A DNA stretch of 53,123 nucleotides from Chthonomonadaceae bacterium (GTDB taxonomy: Bacteria; Armatimonadota; Chthonomonadetes; Chthonomonadales; Chthonomonadaceae), in the NCBI GenBank assembly GCA_027450145.1, contig DAIDKH010000026.1:1-53123 (forward strand), read 5' to 3'. The notes under the pieces are model-generated. The model made no database searches and was not told the DNA's origin. It saw nothing but the letters and a program-made list of their open reading frames with translations. Shown in pieces: positions 1 to 8,669 of this stretch (the stretch's first letter is position 1; every line of letters begins with the position of its first letter). Position numbers and translations under genes: made by a program.

Positions 1-1014
1 GTTAACGTACTTCTCGAAAATGTGTCCCAGCACATCTGGGTTTATCTCGTTGTCGTTTCGCAGCGGTCGGTCATCCAGATGCCAGATATATTGGTCAAAA
101 AATTGAAACAATTTCTCGAATGCAGCATCCGGTATCTGTATTTCAGGATATTTGCGCTCCAGGATATGTTGTGCAAAGATGCCGCCGTTCAGGTAGGGCA
201 CATTGCCTAAGAACGCCTCTAGGTCGTGGTTTTCATCGGCACCGCGTTCTGAGGGATTCTGGCCCAGCCCCTTGTGAAACAGCCGCAACAGAAAGATGCG
301 ATAGAAATCATAAAAACGGTCCGGCTCCTGTTGCTGCAGCTTGTGCAGCCGGTTCTCGAGGTAATTGACCTCGCTGTTAAGTAGACCTTTTTTCTGTATG
401 AAATAGAGAAACATGAGCCGGTTTAACAGAACCGATGCGTACCAAGAGCGGTCTGCCTCTGCCTCAATCCCCTCAATAGAGTTCAGGAACGCCTTGTGTT
501 CGCTCGAAAACTTTTCATAAAACTTTTTGGTTACCTTGCCCGCATCGAAGGCGCGGGCCATTGAGCTGGTAACAGCATACAGCGACAGATTTTTTTCCTC
601 TTCCAGGGAGATGTACAGTTCCGAAAGGCTCTGCAGCAACCCTTCGCCTTTCCCGCCTGTATGCAGCCTGCGCTCGCGGCACTGCTCGGGCTCCCCTTCG
701 CGGCGCCGTATCCACTGCCAAACCTGTTCCCCAGTTGCACGGCACGAAAATACTATGATATGCTCGTGCCGCTGCCTCGTCACTGCGCGCTCTATTTTGC
801 GGCGTAGCGCGCTGTCTGGCAGGCCTTCTTCAGCACTGCATTCGCACACCAGTGCGAGCACCTCTTTTTTCTCGGCACAAGCGCGCAGCACATAATCATT
901 GCCGTCAGCTTCTATTCGTAGAGACGCGCTGCACTGGTTCCAGCCCAACTCTTGGGTAAATAAGTCTGCAAAGTTAAAATCCAGCAGGTAGCGGCGCGCA
1001 TTTTCTCGTGACAT
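1..1014 (-). CDS. N-terminal part of Eco57I-like DNA methyltransferase (cut by window edge)
   Basis: The reading frame is open from an ATG at 1014 to the left edge of the window (338 codons), so the gene continues outside. The visible part is mostly helical. It ends in INPDVLGHIFEKYVN, which in large Eco57I/type IIG-like N6-adenine methyltransferases sits just before the SAM-binding domain; the methylase motifs themselves would lie beyond the edge. The ATG is two bases after the stop of the upstream helicase gene, with a GTGAGG-like ribosome site, so the two are co-transcribed and probably translationally coupled. Family knowledge: such methylases pair with PLD/SNF2 helicases in restriction-like defence loci. 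The family call is an inference because the catalytic motif (NPPY) is not in view. Confidence 0.62.
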   Translation of the reverse strand, partial: MSRENARRYLLDFNFADLFTQELGWNQCSASLRIEADGNDYVLRACAEKKEVLALVCECSAEEGLPDSALRRKIERAVTRQRHEHIIVFSCRATGEQVWQWIRRREGEPEQCRERRLHTGGKGEGLLQSLSELYISLEEEKNLSLYAVTSSMARAFDAGKVTKKFYEKFSSEHKAFLNSIEGIEAEADRSWYASVLLNRLMFLYFIQKKGLLNSEVNYLENRLHKLQQQEPDRFYDFYRIFLLRLFHKGLGQNPSERGADENHDLEAFLGNVPYLNGGIFAQHILERKYPEIQIPDAAFEKLFQFFDQYIWHLDDRPLRNDNEINPDVLGHIFEKYVN

Positions 1015-1016
1015 CC

Positions 1017-4000
1017 TCACTGGGTGGGTACCTCCTCGTTCGCTAATCCCATAGAGCATATAATGCGCGGCTCCTGTCGCTGCACCTCTTCAATTGGCAG
1101 GCATAACTGTGATGTGCTGTAAAGTTCCACCGCTGCTTCTGCAAGCTCCTGTACTTGGGCCCGATGCCTCAGTAAAGCGTTGAACCGCTCAGTCGCCCTC
1201 TGTTTCAATGGGGAGCGAATCAGCGTCTCCAACACGCGCTTCACCTGCGCCGCCTCGTCAGATGCCGCCCAGAGAGTGCGCTGCCTCTCCTCGTCCTCAA
1301 GCAATTTCTTCAGGTGATCGTACACCCTCCTACGTGCCCCCGACGATTTTCCCAACGCGCCGGCGGTGCCAGTATCCTCCTGCAACATACTCGTAACCGC
1401 GCGGCTTATCAGCGCGTGGTATTCCGGAAGGCGCGGAAGCGCCGGAGTATCCCTGGTGCATTCAGCAGCACGTAGAATGGCGTACTGGCTTTCGGTCACT
1501 CTGTTTCGATTTCTGTCCACCCAGGCAAGGGCGTCGTTTCCCGCAGCAGTCTCAAGGTACACAAGCGCGCCCTCGGGTTGTGTTGGGGATGCCTTGTGCG
1601 GCCGCGTAGCATACACAACGTCCGGTAATGCTGGCACGATCTCCTTCAGCCTCGGGTCGGCAGCAATGGCATTGCTCCATACCTGCCAGGCGTAGGACGA
1701 AAGGTCCACTTCTGTGTCCATGTCATCGTCAAGTATGCCGGCCTGTTCGCTGTAGAGGTTATGCAGCATCTTCTGCTGCTGCTCCTCCTCAAAGAACTGT
1801 TCGTCTGTGCCCACCACCTCGGCATTCTCCTGCAGGCGCGCCATCAACCTGCTGCGCAGTTGTATAATTCGTTCCACCCCTTCGTCCGGTAAGAAAGAGT
1901 AGCAACGAATATCCGCAGACTGCTGCCCTATGCGGTCCACCCTGCCGGCACGCTGTATGAGCCGAATAATAGCCCACGGCAGGTCGTAATTCACTACAAT
2001 GCCCGCATCCTGGAGGTTTTGCCCCTCTGAAAGCACATCCGTCGCGACTAGTACGCGCAGTTGATTCTCAGGCGGATATTGTTCCTCCTTCCCATTGCTT
2101 CCCGGGGAGAATCTCCAGACAGCTTCGGTAGGATTACTAGAATTTCCATCCACGCTCTGCAGGTCATGTACTCCCATGTTCTGCAACGTGCATTCAAGGT
2201 ACAGCGCTGTGTCTGCATACTGCGTGAATACCAGTATCTTCTCATTTGGGTGGGTTTTTTGAATTAGTTTGTACAGCGCAAGTAATTTTGTGTCCTCGGC
2301 CGCATTCCACTGCGGGCACATTTGCAGGATACGTTGCAGGCTTTGGTTATCCTGCGCCAGATGGTCCTTGAGTCCAGGGTGCATCCATGCGGGCTGCAGC
2401 CACCGAAAGCGCTTTTCATAACGGCCGCGATAGAGGTTGTAAAGATTTTCCGCCTTCAGGTTCATACCCGCATCCACAGCCTCCGCGCCCTCCTCCAGTG
2501 CATCGCCTGGTATATCGATGTCCGGGTCGATGTCTTCGGCAGTGCTGCCTAACAATTCTGCATCCTGTGTACCAAGCGGCAGCGGGAGGTTTTGCTGCAA
2601 GGCGTAAATGTATACGGCATTTCGCAAAATGTGCCTGTGAACGCTGAGCAGAAATGCCTCTCCAGAGGATTCCAGGCGCTTAAAGAGGTTGGTGCGGCAA
2701 AAGCCCATCAGGCGCTTTCCTGCCCGTGAGAGATCAGCAAGTATCTCCTTCTGGTCCTGCGGGATGTTCGCTGGCGCTGCGGCCCGTTTGTAGCCATCAA
2801 GACCATACCTGGGCAGGTGCAAACTGTTGATACAATCGACTATTTCCTTTGAGTAGAGCATACGATACTGCCTGCCCGATGGAAATTGAATGTTACAGGG
2901 AATTCTGGCCGGGAACCAGGAGCGCTTGCCACTTGGCAGCTGTAAGTACTTTCGCCCTGGCACTACAGGCTGCTGGCACCTGCTGCAGATCCCCTGCTTA
3001 AAGTGCGCCTCGTTGCCGCATGCGGGACACTGCGCAAGCGCATAGTTCTCCAATATAAAGGTTCTGGTGCGCCTTACCATGAAGAGGCGGAGCAGCTCGC
3101 GCCAATCGTCGGGATGTTCGGAGAGTTCGAAGGCTGCCAAACAAGAGGGAGAGACCTCTTTGTCCGCTAGCTCGATTTCACCCCGCTCCCTCAAAAAGCG
3201 CTCCGGGCGCACTCCCAAATCCGCCTTCTCATCCAGAAATAGCCTCAACTGGCTGGAAAGGTCGAGGTACGATTTATTGTACGGCGTCGCTGTCAGCAAT
3301 ATGCACTTGCTGTTGTTTGTCTTTACATACTCCTGTATAGCGTGCCACGTTTTGCTCTTTCGACTGCGAAGGTTGTGGCTTTCGTCTAACAGCACAATTC
3401 GGTACGGCCGCGCATCCGGAAGCTCTTTTACAGCCTTGGAATAGGGCACAACTCTGGCCCGCAGGCGGTACTGATGGATGTACTCCTCCCACATGGGCAC
3501 CAGGTTTTTGGGGCAGAGTAACAGGGTTTCGTAGCCCATATCTTCTTCGAACAGCGCAGCAAGTGCTGCCGCCATATGTGTCTTGCCCAGCCCTACTACG
3601 TCCCCGATTATCACTCCGCCACGTCTATCAAGGTGCCTTGCTGCTATTTTCACGGCAGCTTCCTGATAAGCCAGCAATTTATCGGCCACCTCACGAGGTA
3701 GTTGGAAGTCGGCCATGCCGTCGCGTGCCTCTCGTGAGAGATGCCATGCCATTTTAAGGTAGATGTGGTACGGTTTTACCATGTCAGGCCTTGCCCAACT
3801 CTCTTCCAGCACCTTAATGAGACTTTGAGTGATGTCAATGCTCCAGCGGTCGTTCCAGCGGTTCTCAAACCACGTTTTCAACTTGCGCGCGGCATCCTGG
3901 TCCAGCACATCCACATTCAGCTCCCCCTGTCCGCTCAGGCCAGAAAATGTGAGGTTGCTGCTCCCCAGAAATGCGGTAATCGGGTTGTTGGGGTCGTCAC

Positions 4001-4496
4001 GGTAGAGCAGGTAGAGCTTGGCATGCAGCAAATGACGCAGGTGGAGTTTTACGTTAAGCCTGCCGGTTTTCAGCTGCTGCAAAAGTCGCTGAAGGCCATT
4101 TTCATCGTCATCGCTGGGAAATCCTAGAGTGATCTGCTCGCGAAATTCTGCTGCAAGCTGCTCACGCATGGCGTTAGCGATGCGGTTGTCAATCGTCGCC
4201 TCCGTCGCCTTAAGGCTCATTCGCTCGCGCAGTTCGTCGGCAGGGGTTTTCTGCATCCCTATCAGGAGGCGGCAGCATTTCCCACGACCACCCTCCCATT
4301 GCTGTACCCGCTCGTCCAGATGACGCCACCCACGAAGATTGAAATATCCCACGCAAAAGTCAGCATGGGTAGAGAGATGAAGCGTCTCCTGCAGCGCGCT
4401 TAGCAGGTTCTGCTCTATGTTGTCGAAGATGCGGGGCACTGGCATTCTCCAGCCGCGACGGTCGGTTCTATTAGTGGTTGTTCGCTGTTTGAACAA
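1017..4496 (-). CDS. Phospholipase D-like / SNF2-family helicase, restriction-type
   Basis: The protein has 1159 residues. Residues ~25-230 form a PLD-type nuclease domain with a visible HxK element (HAKLYLLY) and GSSN. A superfamily 2 helicase core follows from ~270: Walker A (GDVVGLGKT), DESH box, LTATPYN, and a C-terminal lobe with QRAGRVDRIGQ. A four-cysteine zinc ribbon (CPAC...CSRC) is inserted between the lobes. The ATP-driven motor probably moves on DNA while the PLD domain cuts it. It is the first gene of an operon whose second gene is the methyltransferase at 1-1014, so a restriction-modification or anti-phage role is likely. It is not DISARM as usually defined, because PLD and helicase are fused and no drmA/drmB is visible. 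An internal ATG at 4445 is an alternative start that removes a basic 17-residue leader. Confidence 0.85.
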   Translation of the reverse strand: MFKQRTTTNRTDRRGWRMPVPRIFDNIEQNLLSALQETLHLSTHADFCVGYFNLRGWRHLDERVQQWEGGRGKCCRLLIGMQKTPADELRERMSLKATEATIDNRIANAMREQLAAEFREQITLGFPSDDDENGLQRLLQQLKTGRLNVKLHLRHLLHAKLYLLYRDDPNNPITAFLGSSNLTFSGLSGQGELNVDVLDQDAARKLKTWFENRWNDRWSIDITQSLIKVLEESWARPDMVKPYHIYLKMAWHLSREARDGMADFQLPREVADKLLAYQEAAVKIAARHLDRRGGVIIGDVVGLGKTHMAAALAALFEEDMGYETLLLCPKNLVPMWEEYIHQYRLRARVVPYSKAVKELPDARPYRIVLLDESHNLRSRKSKTWHAIQEYVKTNNSKCILLTATPYNKSYLDLSSQLRLFLDEKADLGVRPERFLRERGEIELADKEVSPSCLAAFELSEHPDDWRELLRLFMVRRTRTFILENYALAQCPACGNEAHFKQGICSRCQQPVVPGRKYLQLPSGKRSWFPARIPCNIQFPSGRQYRMLYSKEIVDCINSLHLPRYGLDGYKRAAAPANIPQDQKEILADLSRAGKRLMGFCRTNLFKRLESSGEAFLLSVHRHILRNAVYIYALQQNLPLPLGTQDAELLGSTAEDIDPDIDIPGDALEEGAEAVDAGMNLKAENLYNLYRGRYEKRFRWLQPAWMHPGLKDHLAQDNQSLQRILQMCPQWNAAEDTKLLALYKLIQKTHPNEKILVFTQYADTALYLECTLQNMGVHDLQSVDGNSSNPTEAVWRFSPGSNGKEEQYPPENQLRVLVATDVLSEGQNLQDAGIVVNYDLPWAIIRLIQRAGRVDRIGQQSADIRCYSFLPDEGVERIIQLRSRLMARLQENAEVVGTDEQFFEEEQQQKMLHNLYSEQAGILDDDMDTEVDLSSYAWQVWSNAIAADPRLKEIVPALPDVVYATRPHKASPTQPEGALVYLETAAGNDALAWVDRNRNRVTESQYAILRAAECTRDTPALPRLPEYHALISRAVTSMLQEDTGTAGALGKSSGARRRVYDHLKKLLEDEERQRTLWAASDEAAQVKRVLETLIRSPLKQRATERFNALLRHRAQVQELAEAAVELYSTSQLCLPIEEVQRQEPRIICSMGLANEEVPTQ

Positions 4497-4697
4497 TAAC
4501 GCGTTTACAAACTTTCTGTTCGCTTTTTCGTATCTAAATTCCTGCTTGGGCGTGGTCCGGTGTCATTGCCACTGCGCGGCGCACGACCGAGGCAGCGGCA
4601 AGCCACTGCACGTGGGCGGTTCAAGCAGGTTTTTGCTGCGGTGTGGCACGCCGCCGCCTGCCAGCAGCATATCGCGAGTAGTTGCAATAATTTATAG

Positions 4698-4703
4698 TAT
4701 AAT
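4698..4703 (+). promoter_or_regulatory. Candidate -10 box for the HsdR-N-like gene
   Basis: A perfect TATAAT lies 55 bases before the ATG at 4759, in the AT-rich end of the 262-bp gap between two divergent genes. I see no convincing -35 hexamer at 16-18 bases, so an extended or activator-dependent promoter would be needed. The rest of the gap (4497-4690) is GC-rich with no feature I recognise. Confidence 0.35.
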
Positions 4704-4758
4704 CGAGTTATATGGGCGCTTGTTCAATCAGCCAATAGTCGCCGTATGGAAGCACTTT

Positions 4759-5856
4759 ATGAGAACAGACAGTCCACTTCAATCTCTCACCACTCTACTG
4801 CACGACCTTGAACGGCGTTCTCATGACGGGCTTGTAACTACCAGCATAAGCGCAATAAGCACAGAGTTGGTTGAACCCATCTTGTCGTGCCTAGGCTGGG
4901 ACGTGGACGCTCCAGACCAGATTATTCGCAACGATAGCCGCATAGGTGTTACGGCGCATTTTACGCTGCTGGACGAGGAGGCGCACGTCGTTAGTATTGT
5001 CCAATGCGTCTCGGATACGGCAGGCGAGACGGAGAGAGAAATACTGTTTGCAGCCGCCAACTATGCCGAAAGCACCAGGATCGAGTCGGTTATTGTTACA
5101 AACGGCCTGGAATGGAAATTCTTCAACGTTGGAACCATTAATCCTCACAAGCCAGACTTCCGCGTAGACCTGCACCTCGACCGATTGCCAGCCTGTGCCG
5201 CCATTTTAACGTCCTATTTGGATCACTGCCTTGGATCGCACCCATGCCTGACCACTTCAGGTCAATCGCAACCATCAGGTTGGCGTGTCGGCGGTTCTAC
5301 CCAAATATCTTTGGACGAGAGCACTTCCGTACCTCGAAGCCGCCGCCATTACCTTAACAAGCAAACAGACGAATGGCTCACGTTACCGCAAGTTGCGGAG
5401 ATTGTCACCTATTCGAAACCGAGCCGCTTTCGGCTTCCGGATGAACGCGAACTTGCGTTGAAAACCTGGCGTGAGGTCCTGGTGGCAGCATGCGAATTTA
5501 CGCTTGAACAAAACCCATATCTGGCACTCCCGTTTCGCGACGTTTCGGCAAACAGCATCAACTTAATGAGCCTGGCACAGGAATACCAGACTAGCAAGGT
5601 TGCCGTAATCGATATAGCAGAGAAAAGAGTATTCGTTTATATTCATTACAGTGCAAGAGCCGCATTGGCGAATATAGCCCACGTATTGCGTGCGGCGGAA
5701 TTTCCCGACCGTGTTGAACCGGCGGTTATTCTAGATGCAGTGAGAAGCAGTGCCTCAAGGCGCCAGTTCCGAGAGGATTCGGCCGCCACATACACGCCCG
5801 GCGGTGTCGACGAGCAATTAACTTCACGAACGTTGACTATGGAGTTCGATGGATGA
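4759..5856 (+). CDS. HsdR-N-like nuclease-fold protein, probably inactive site
   Basis: I chose the ATG at 4759; the open frame further upstream is antisense to the helicase gene. The 365-residue product has an N-terminal region resembling the type I restriction HsdR N-terminal (PD-(D/E)XK) fold: a helical start, a conserved glycine/aspartate turn (GVTAHFTLLD), a core strand (HVVSIVQC), then a helix with AANYAESTRIESVIVTNGLEWKFF, the usual 'TNG..W' signature. The strand that normally carries ExK reads SIVQC, so the catalytic Glu and Lys appear lost. The C-terminal ~170 residues are not recognised. It is divergent from the helicase/methylase operon and followed three bases later by a coiled-coil gene. 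I infer a DNA-binding or sensor component of the island; function is unproven. Confidence 0.6.
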   Translation: MRTDSPLQSLTTLLHDLERRSHDGLVTTSISAISTELVEPILSCLGWDVDAPDQIIRNDSRIGVTAHFTLLDEEAHVVSIVQCVSDTAGETEREILFAAANYAESTRIESVIVTNGLEWKFFNVGTINPHKPDFRVDLHLDRLPACAAILTSYLDHCLGSHPCLTTSGQSQPSGWRVGGSTQISLDESTSVPRSRRHYLNKQTDEWLTLPQVAEIVTYSKPSRFRLPDERELALKTWREVLVAACEFTLEQNPYLALPFRDVSANSINLMSLAQEYQTSKVAVIDIAEKRVFVYIHYSARAALANIAHVLRAAEFPDRVEPAVILDAVRSSASRRQFREDSAATYTPGGVDEQLTSRTLTMEFDG

Positions 5857-5859
5857 CGT

Positions 5860-6774
5860 GTGCACCTTCACGACCTTGAAGATCTTAAGGGCCAAATCGC
5901 TAACCTAAAACTGCAGGATTCCACATCACGAATCGAGACCGCAATTGCCAAACTCAACCTGGCTCTAAAACTTGCGGAGGAAAAGCAACAAGACGAGCCT
6001 GTTTTGAAGGTTCTCGAAACCTTAACTACTCGTACTAATCTCCATACTCTGCGAACCAGTGTGCTGTAAGTTAGCAACCTCACCGGTCACCTCGAGTCAA
6101 CAAAGGCGGCATTACGGAATAAACTTGAAGAATTACAGAGGCGAATTGAGGAAGAGGAGGCGCAAGTCCGCGGCCTCCTACATTCAGTGGAAAAAGTTAC
6201 CTCCGCTGCATTGGCAGCCGCCACACTTGAAAGCCTTATAAGCGACCATAGTGCGCTGCGCGACGAGCCCGAATTTGACGAGGTCGGTAAAGCGATTGGC
6301 CGTGTAAGAAAGCTGAAGGAATTCTACGAGGCTTTAGGCACACTCGATCAACGTGATCTAAAACGACCTGACGAGTTCCATGACCTACAGGCAGCACTTG
6401 CAAACCTGCAGGGACAATATGGGGAGTGGCTGAACGAACCGCAGCTCACCAGTTTAGGTTCGATATCTCAAGGTCTAGAGAAAAAGCTTGCGATGGCTAC
6501 CTCGAACGCTAACAATTGGCTAAACGAACTGAGTGCACGAAGCGGTGGCAATGGCAATAAAGTCGCCATCCTTAATGAGCTTGAAACCGGAAATCCGTTT
6601 CTACCTCTGGAGCGCGACGGTGAACGACGAGCCCTCATTGCGGAGTTGCAAAGAGTGGCAGAACAGGATAAGGTGCACCAGTTCATTGAGCAGTTCAGGC
6701 GAATTGGAAAAAGGAAGACAATTGAACAGGCAATTGAAGCGCTAAACACACTGCTTAACGAAATAAGCGACTAA
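5860..6774 (+). pseudogene. Coiled-coil protein gene interrupted by in-frame TAA
   Basis: From a GTG at 5860 one frame encodes 69 residues of heptad-rich sequence (DLEDLKGQIANLKLQ...), meets TAA at 6067-6069, and continues without a shift for another 234 residues of the same character (KLEELQRRIEEEE...) to the stop at 6774. Both sides are charged, helical and repeat-like, so this looks like one ~303-residue protein broken by a single nonsense change; CAA to TAA is the simplest. A distal product could reinitiate at GTG 6187. The gene starts three bases after the HsdR-N-like gene and probably formed its operon partner, perhaps a structural or oligomerising component. No known family is recognised. 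Confidence 0.6.
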
Positions 6775-6789
6775 CTGTGATGCTGCGAT

Positions 6790-6831
6790 GGCAGGTGCGC
6801 CACTGATTTGCATTTGGCGCGGCTACCTGTC
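6790..6831 (+). other. Long imperfect hairpin before FecCD permease gene
   Basis: An outer 7-bp arm pair (GGCAGGT with ACCTGTC, one G-T) is continued by a 6-bp inner pair (GCGCCA with TGGCGC) around a 12-base loop, with a 4-base bulge on the 3' side. It lies between the coiled-coil gene and the TTG start at 6907. No T-run follows, so it is a weak terminator candidate. It could be a leader structure of the transporter gene. Confidence 0.4.
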
Positions 6832-6906
6832 ATACTTCACCTAAGGCCGCGATCCGGCAGGCTGCAGGCGCGGGCTCACATACGCGCGTATGAGGAGTTT
6901 TGCGCA

Positions 6907-8022
6907 TTGTCGACAGTACAGATACCACCGCAACAGGCCGCGGACCGCACAGTGGCGACATCGCAATCCTCAGGCGGGCCGAAGCGAACGGCGGGGCCCT
7001 TTCTGCTCGCCAGCCTCATATTACTGGTGGTGCTTACTCTCGATCTCTGGCTAGGTGAGCCGTCGGTAGAAAAGGTTGTTACGCCTACCGTGGTGTTTCA
7101 AGCGCTTATGCACCACGTGACGGGTAATCCGGCCTGGAAGCCACTGGTTCCATGGGCAGATAACATCGTTTGGCAAATACGCCTGCCGCGGGCACTGGGG
7201 GCGGTGCTCGTGGGCAGCCTGCTCGCATTGGTGGGCGCCGCGTTTCAAAGCCTCCTCATGAATCCTCTGGCCGATCCATATACGGTGGGTGTTGCATCTG
7301 GATCCGGAATGGGATCGGTAGCGATCATTCTTCTTGGCGGCTCTGCATGGCTTGGCGGATATGCACAGACCGTCGCGGCCTTCTTTTGCGGCCTTGGCGC
7401 AGTATGGCTCGTCTACAAACTCAGCCAGGTTAACGGCCGCACGTCGCCACACACATTCCTGTTAGCTGGCACCGTTGTGGGTGCATTCTTCTGGTCGCTC
7501 ATACCGCTCATGGTCATGTTGGGTTCACAAGCGGGAGAGAATCGCCAGGCAAGAATTCTTGCGGCACTCTTTGGCAGTCTTGAGGCCGTGGGCTGGCGGC
7601 ACGCGCTACTCCTCGCAACCATAGGCGCTATTGGCTCACTCATATTGTGGAAGTCTGCCACAGAACTGGATCTCATGGCCTTTGGTGAGGAGACCGCTCT
7701 GCACCTGGGCGTGGACACACAGAAGTTCCGGTTAACCGTTCTCTCGGCAGGCACTCTCCTTACGGCAGCGGCGGTGGCCGCAGCAGGAGTAATCGCCTTC
7801 GTGGGGTTCGTAGCTCCGCACGCCGCGCGTCGCCTCGTGGGTCCAGCACATAGGAGGCTGCTGCCATGCTCTGCCCTTGTGGGGGCTGTGATGCTTGTTG
7901 CCAGCGATCTGATCGCACGCGTCTGGCTTCATGACGTACCAGTGGGGGTGGTGACGTCGCTGTTTGGAATTCCAATTTATGCAGCCCTGCTGCGAAAATC
8001 TACACCTGGGAGAAATACGTGA
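6907..8022 (+). CDS. FecCD-family ABC transporter permease
   Basis: This is an integral membrane subunit that imports iron-siderophore, haem or cobalamin compounds together with a binding protein and an ATPase. The TTG at 6907 is preferred because GAGGAG lies nine bases upstream and the product (371 residues) then has normal family length. Visible family marks are LPRALGAVLVG, the block GAAFQSLLMNPLADPYTVGV, and VAAAGVIAFVGFVAPHAAR, among ~9-10 hydrophobic segments. No binding protein or ATPase gene is next to it, which is unusual; partners must be elsewhere or the system is reduced. Its stop overlaps the GTG of the next gene by four bases. Substrate cannot be read from sequence. Confidence 0.9.
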   Translation: MSTVQIPPQQAADRTVATSQSSGGPKRTAGPFLLASLILLVVLTLDLWLGEPSVEKVVTPTVVFQALMHHVTGNPAWKPLVPWADNIVWQIRLPRALGAVLVGSLLALVGAAFQSLLMNPLADPYTVGVASGSGMGSVAIILLGGSAWLGGYAQTVAAFFCGLGAVWLVYKLSQVNGRTSPHTFLLAGTVVGAFFWSLIPLMVMLGSQAGENRQARILAALFGSLEAVGWRHALLLATIGAIGSLILWKSATELDLMAFGEETALHLGVDTQKFRLTVLSAGTLLTAAAVAAAGVIAFVGFVAPHAARRLVGPAHRRLLPCSALVGAVMLVASDLIARVWLHDVPVGVVTSLFGIPIYAALLRKSTPGRNT

Positions 8023-8669
8023 GTAAGAAACCTGCCAAACGACACATCAAAAAAATGTCGACTTCAAAAAAAGCACCTAACAGCCAGGCAGGCACAGCAA
8101 CTCGGTCCACACGACCCGGTGTTATGACTGTTGACCCATCGATTGAGCGTGAGGTTCAAAAGGTTTTCACTGGCTACCTCATCCACATGGCGATTACGTT
8201 GCTCATAACCATGCTGGTCGCGCTCTTAATTGTCCACATCGCAAAAATGGAGAAGTCAATTGGTCCGGGTGTCGTCTTCATGTCGGTTATGTTGGGTTTA
8301 TTGTTTACGTACCGCCGTGGTGTCGCACAGGTTTTTAAGGAAGTGCGCAAGCTAGGTAGCAATCGGCTATCCCAACGTCGATACGCAGATGCAGTCTTTG
8401 CGCTTGAACATTTTCACCGCATGGGAAATATGGGCTTCGATAAAGACGGTGGTGCCCATTACGATCTCATGCTCGCATATCAGGGGATGGGTCAAAAGGA
8501 GCGAGCAGCCGATATGGCCACATGGCTCACAAAATACCGTGCACGAAGTCCCTACACGGCTAAGCTTGCCGCTGCGGCCACACTCGTACCCGATCCTAGT
8601 CTAGATCAGGAGTCTCCACGAGTTGGTGACGTAGTCAACACAGAGGACTCCGAGGCACCCAAACAGTGA
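8019..8669 (+). CDS. Two-helix membrane protein with TPR-like C-terminus
   Basis: The 216-residue protein has a basic, Ser/Thr/Lys-rich N-terminus (~1-35), two membrane segments (~52-74 and ~82-98), and a soluble helical tail whose pattern (YADAVFALEHFHRMG ... YDLMLAYQGMGQKERA) resembles one or two TPR units. The GTG start overlaps the stop of the FecCD permease gene (GTGA), so translation is coupled and the protein may be an accessory of that transporter. Its 3' end overlaps the convergent zinc exporter gene by 64 bases. No family name is recognised. Confidence 0.7.
   Translation: MSKKPAKRHIKKMSTSKKAPNSQAGTATRSTRPGVMTVDPSIEREVQKVFTGYLIHMAITLLITMLVALLIVHIAKMEKSIGPGVVFMSVMLGLLFTYRRGVAQVFKEVRKLGSNRLSQRRYADAVFALEHFHRMGNMGFDKDGGAHYDLMLAYQGMGQKERAADMATWLTKYRARSPYTAKLAAAATLVPDPSLDQESPRVGDVVNTEDSEAPKQ

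Noticed and set aside
1-4496. DISARM or BREX system
   Set aside because: No drmA/drmB, pglZ or brxC-type genes are visible, and PLD and helicase are fused; the methylase is only partly in view.
1017-4496. Plus-strand open frames inside the helicase gene
   Set aside because: They are antisense shadows of a clearly coding frame with intact helicase motifs.
4417-4758. N-terminal extension of the HsdR-N-like gene
   Set aside because: This part is antisense to the helicase N-terminus and its sequence is not protein-like; ATG 4759 fits better.
6780-6906. Possible cobalamin riboswitch before the FecCD gene (GCCACTG and ACCTG present)
   Set aside because: Only isolated short matches; the conserved core elements and their order are missing, and the matches are explained by the simple hairpin.
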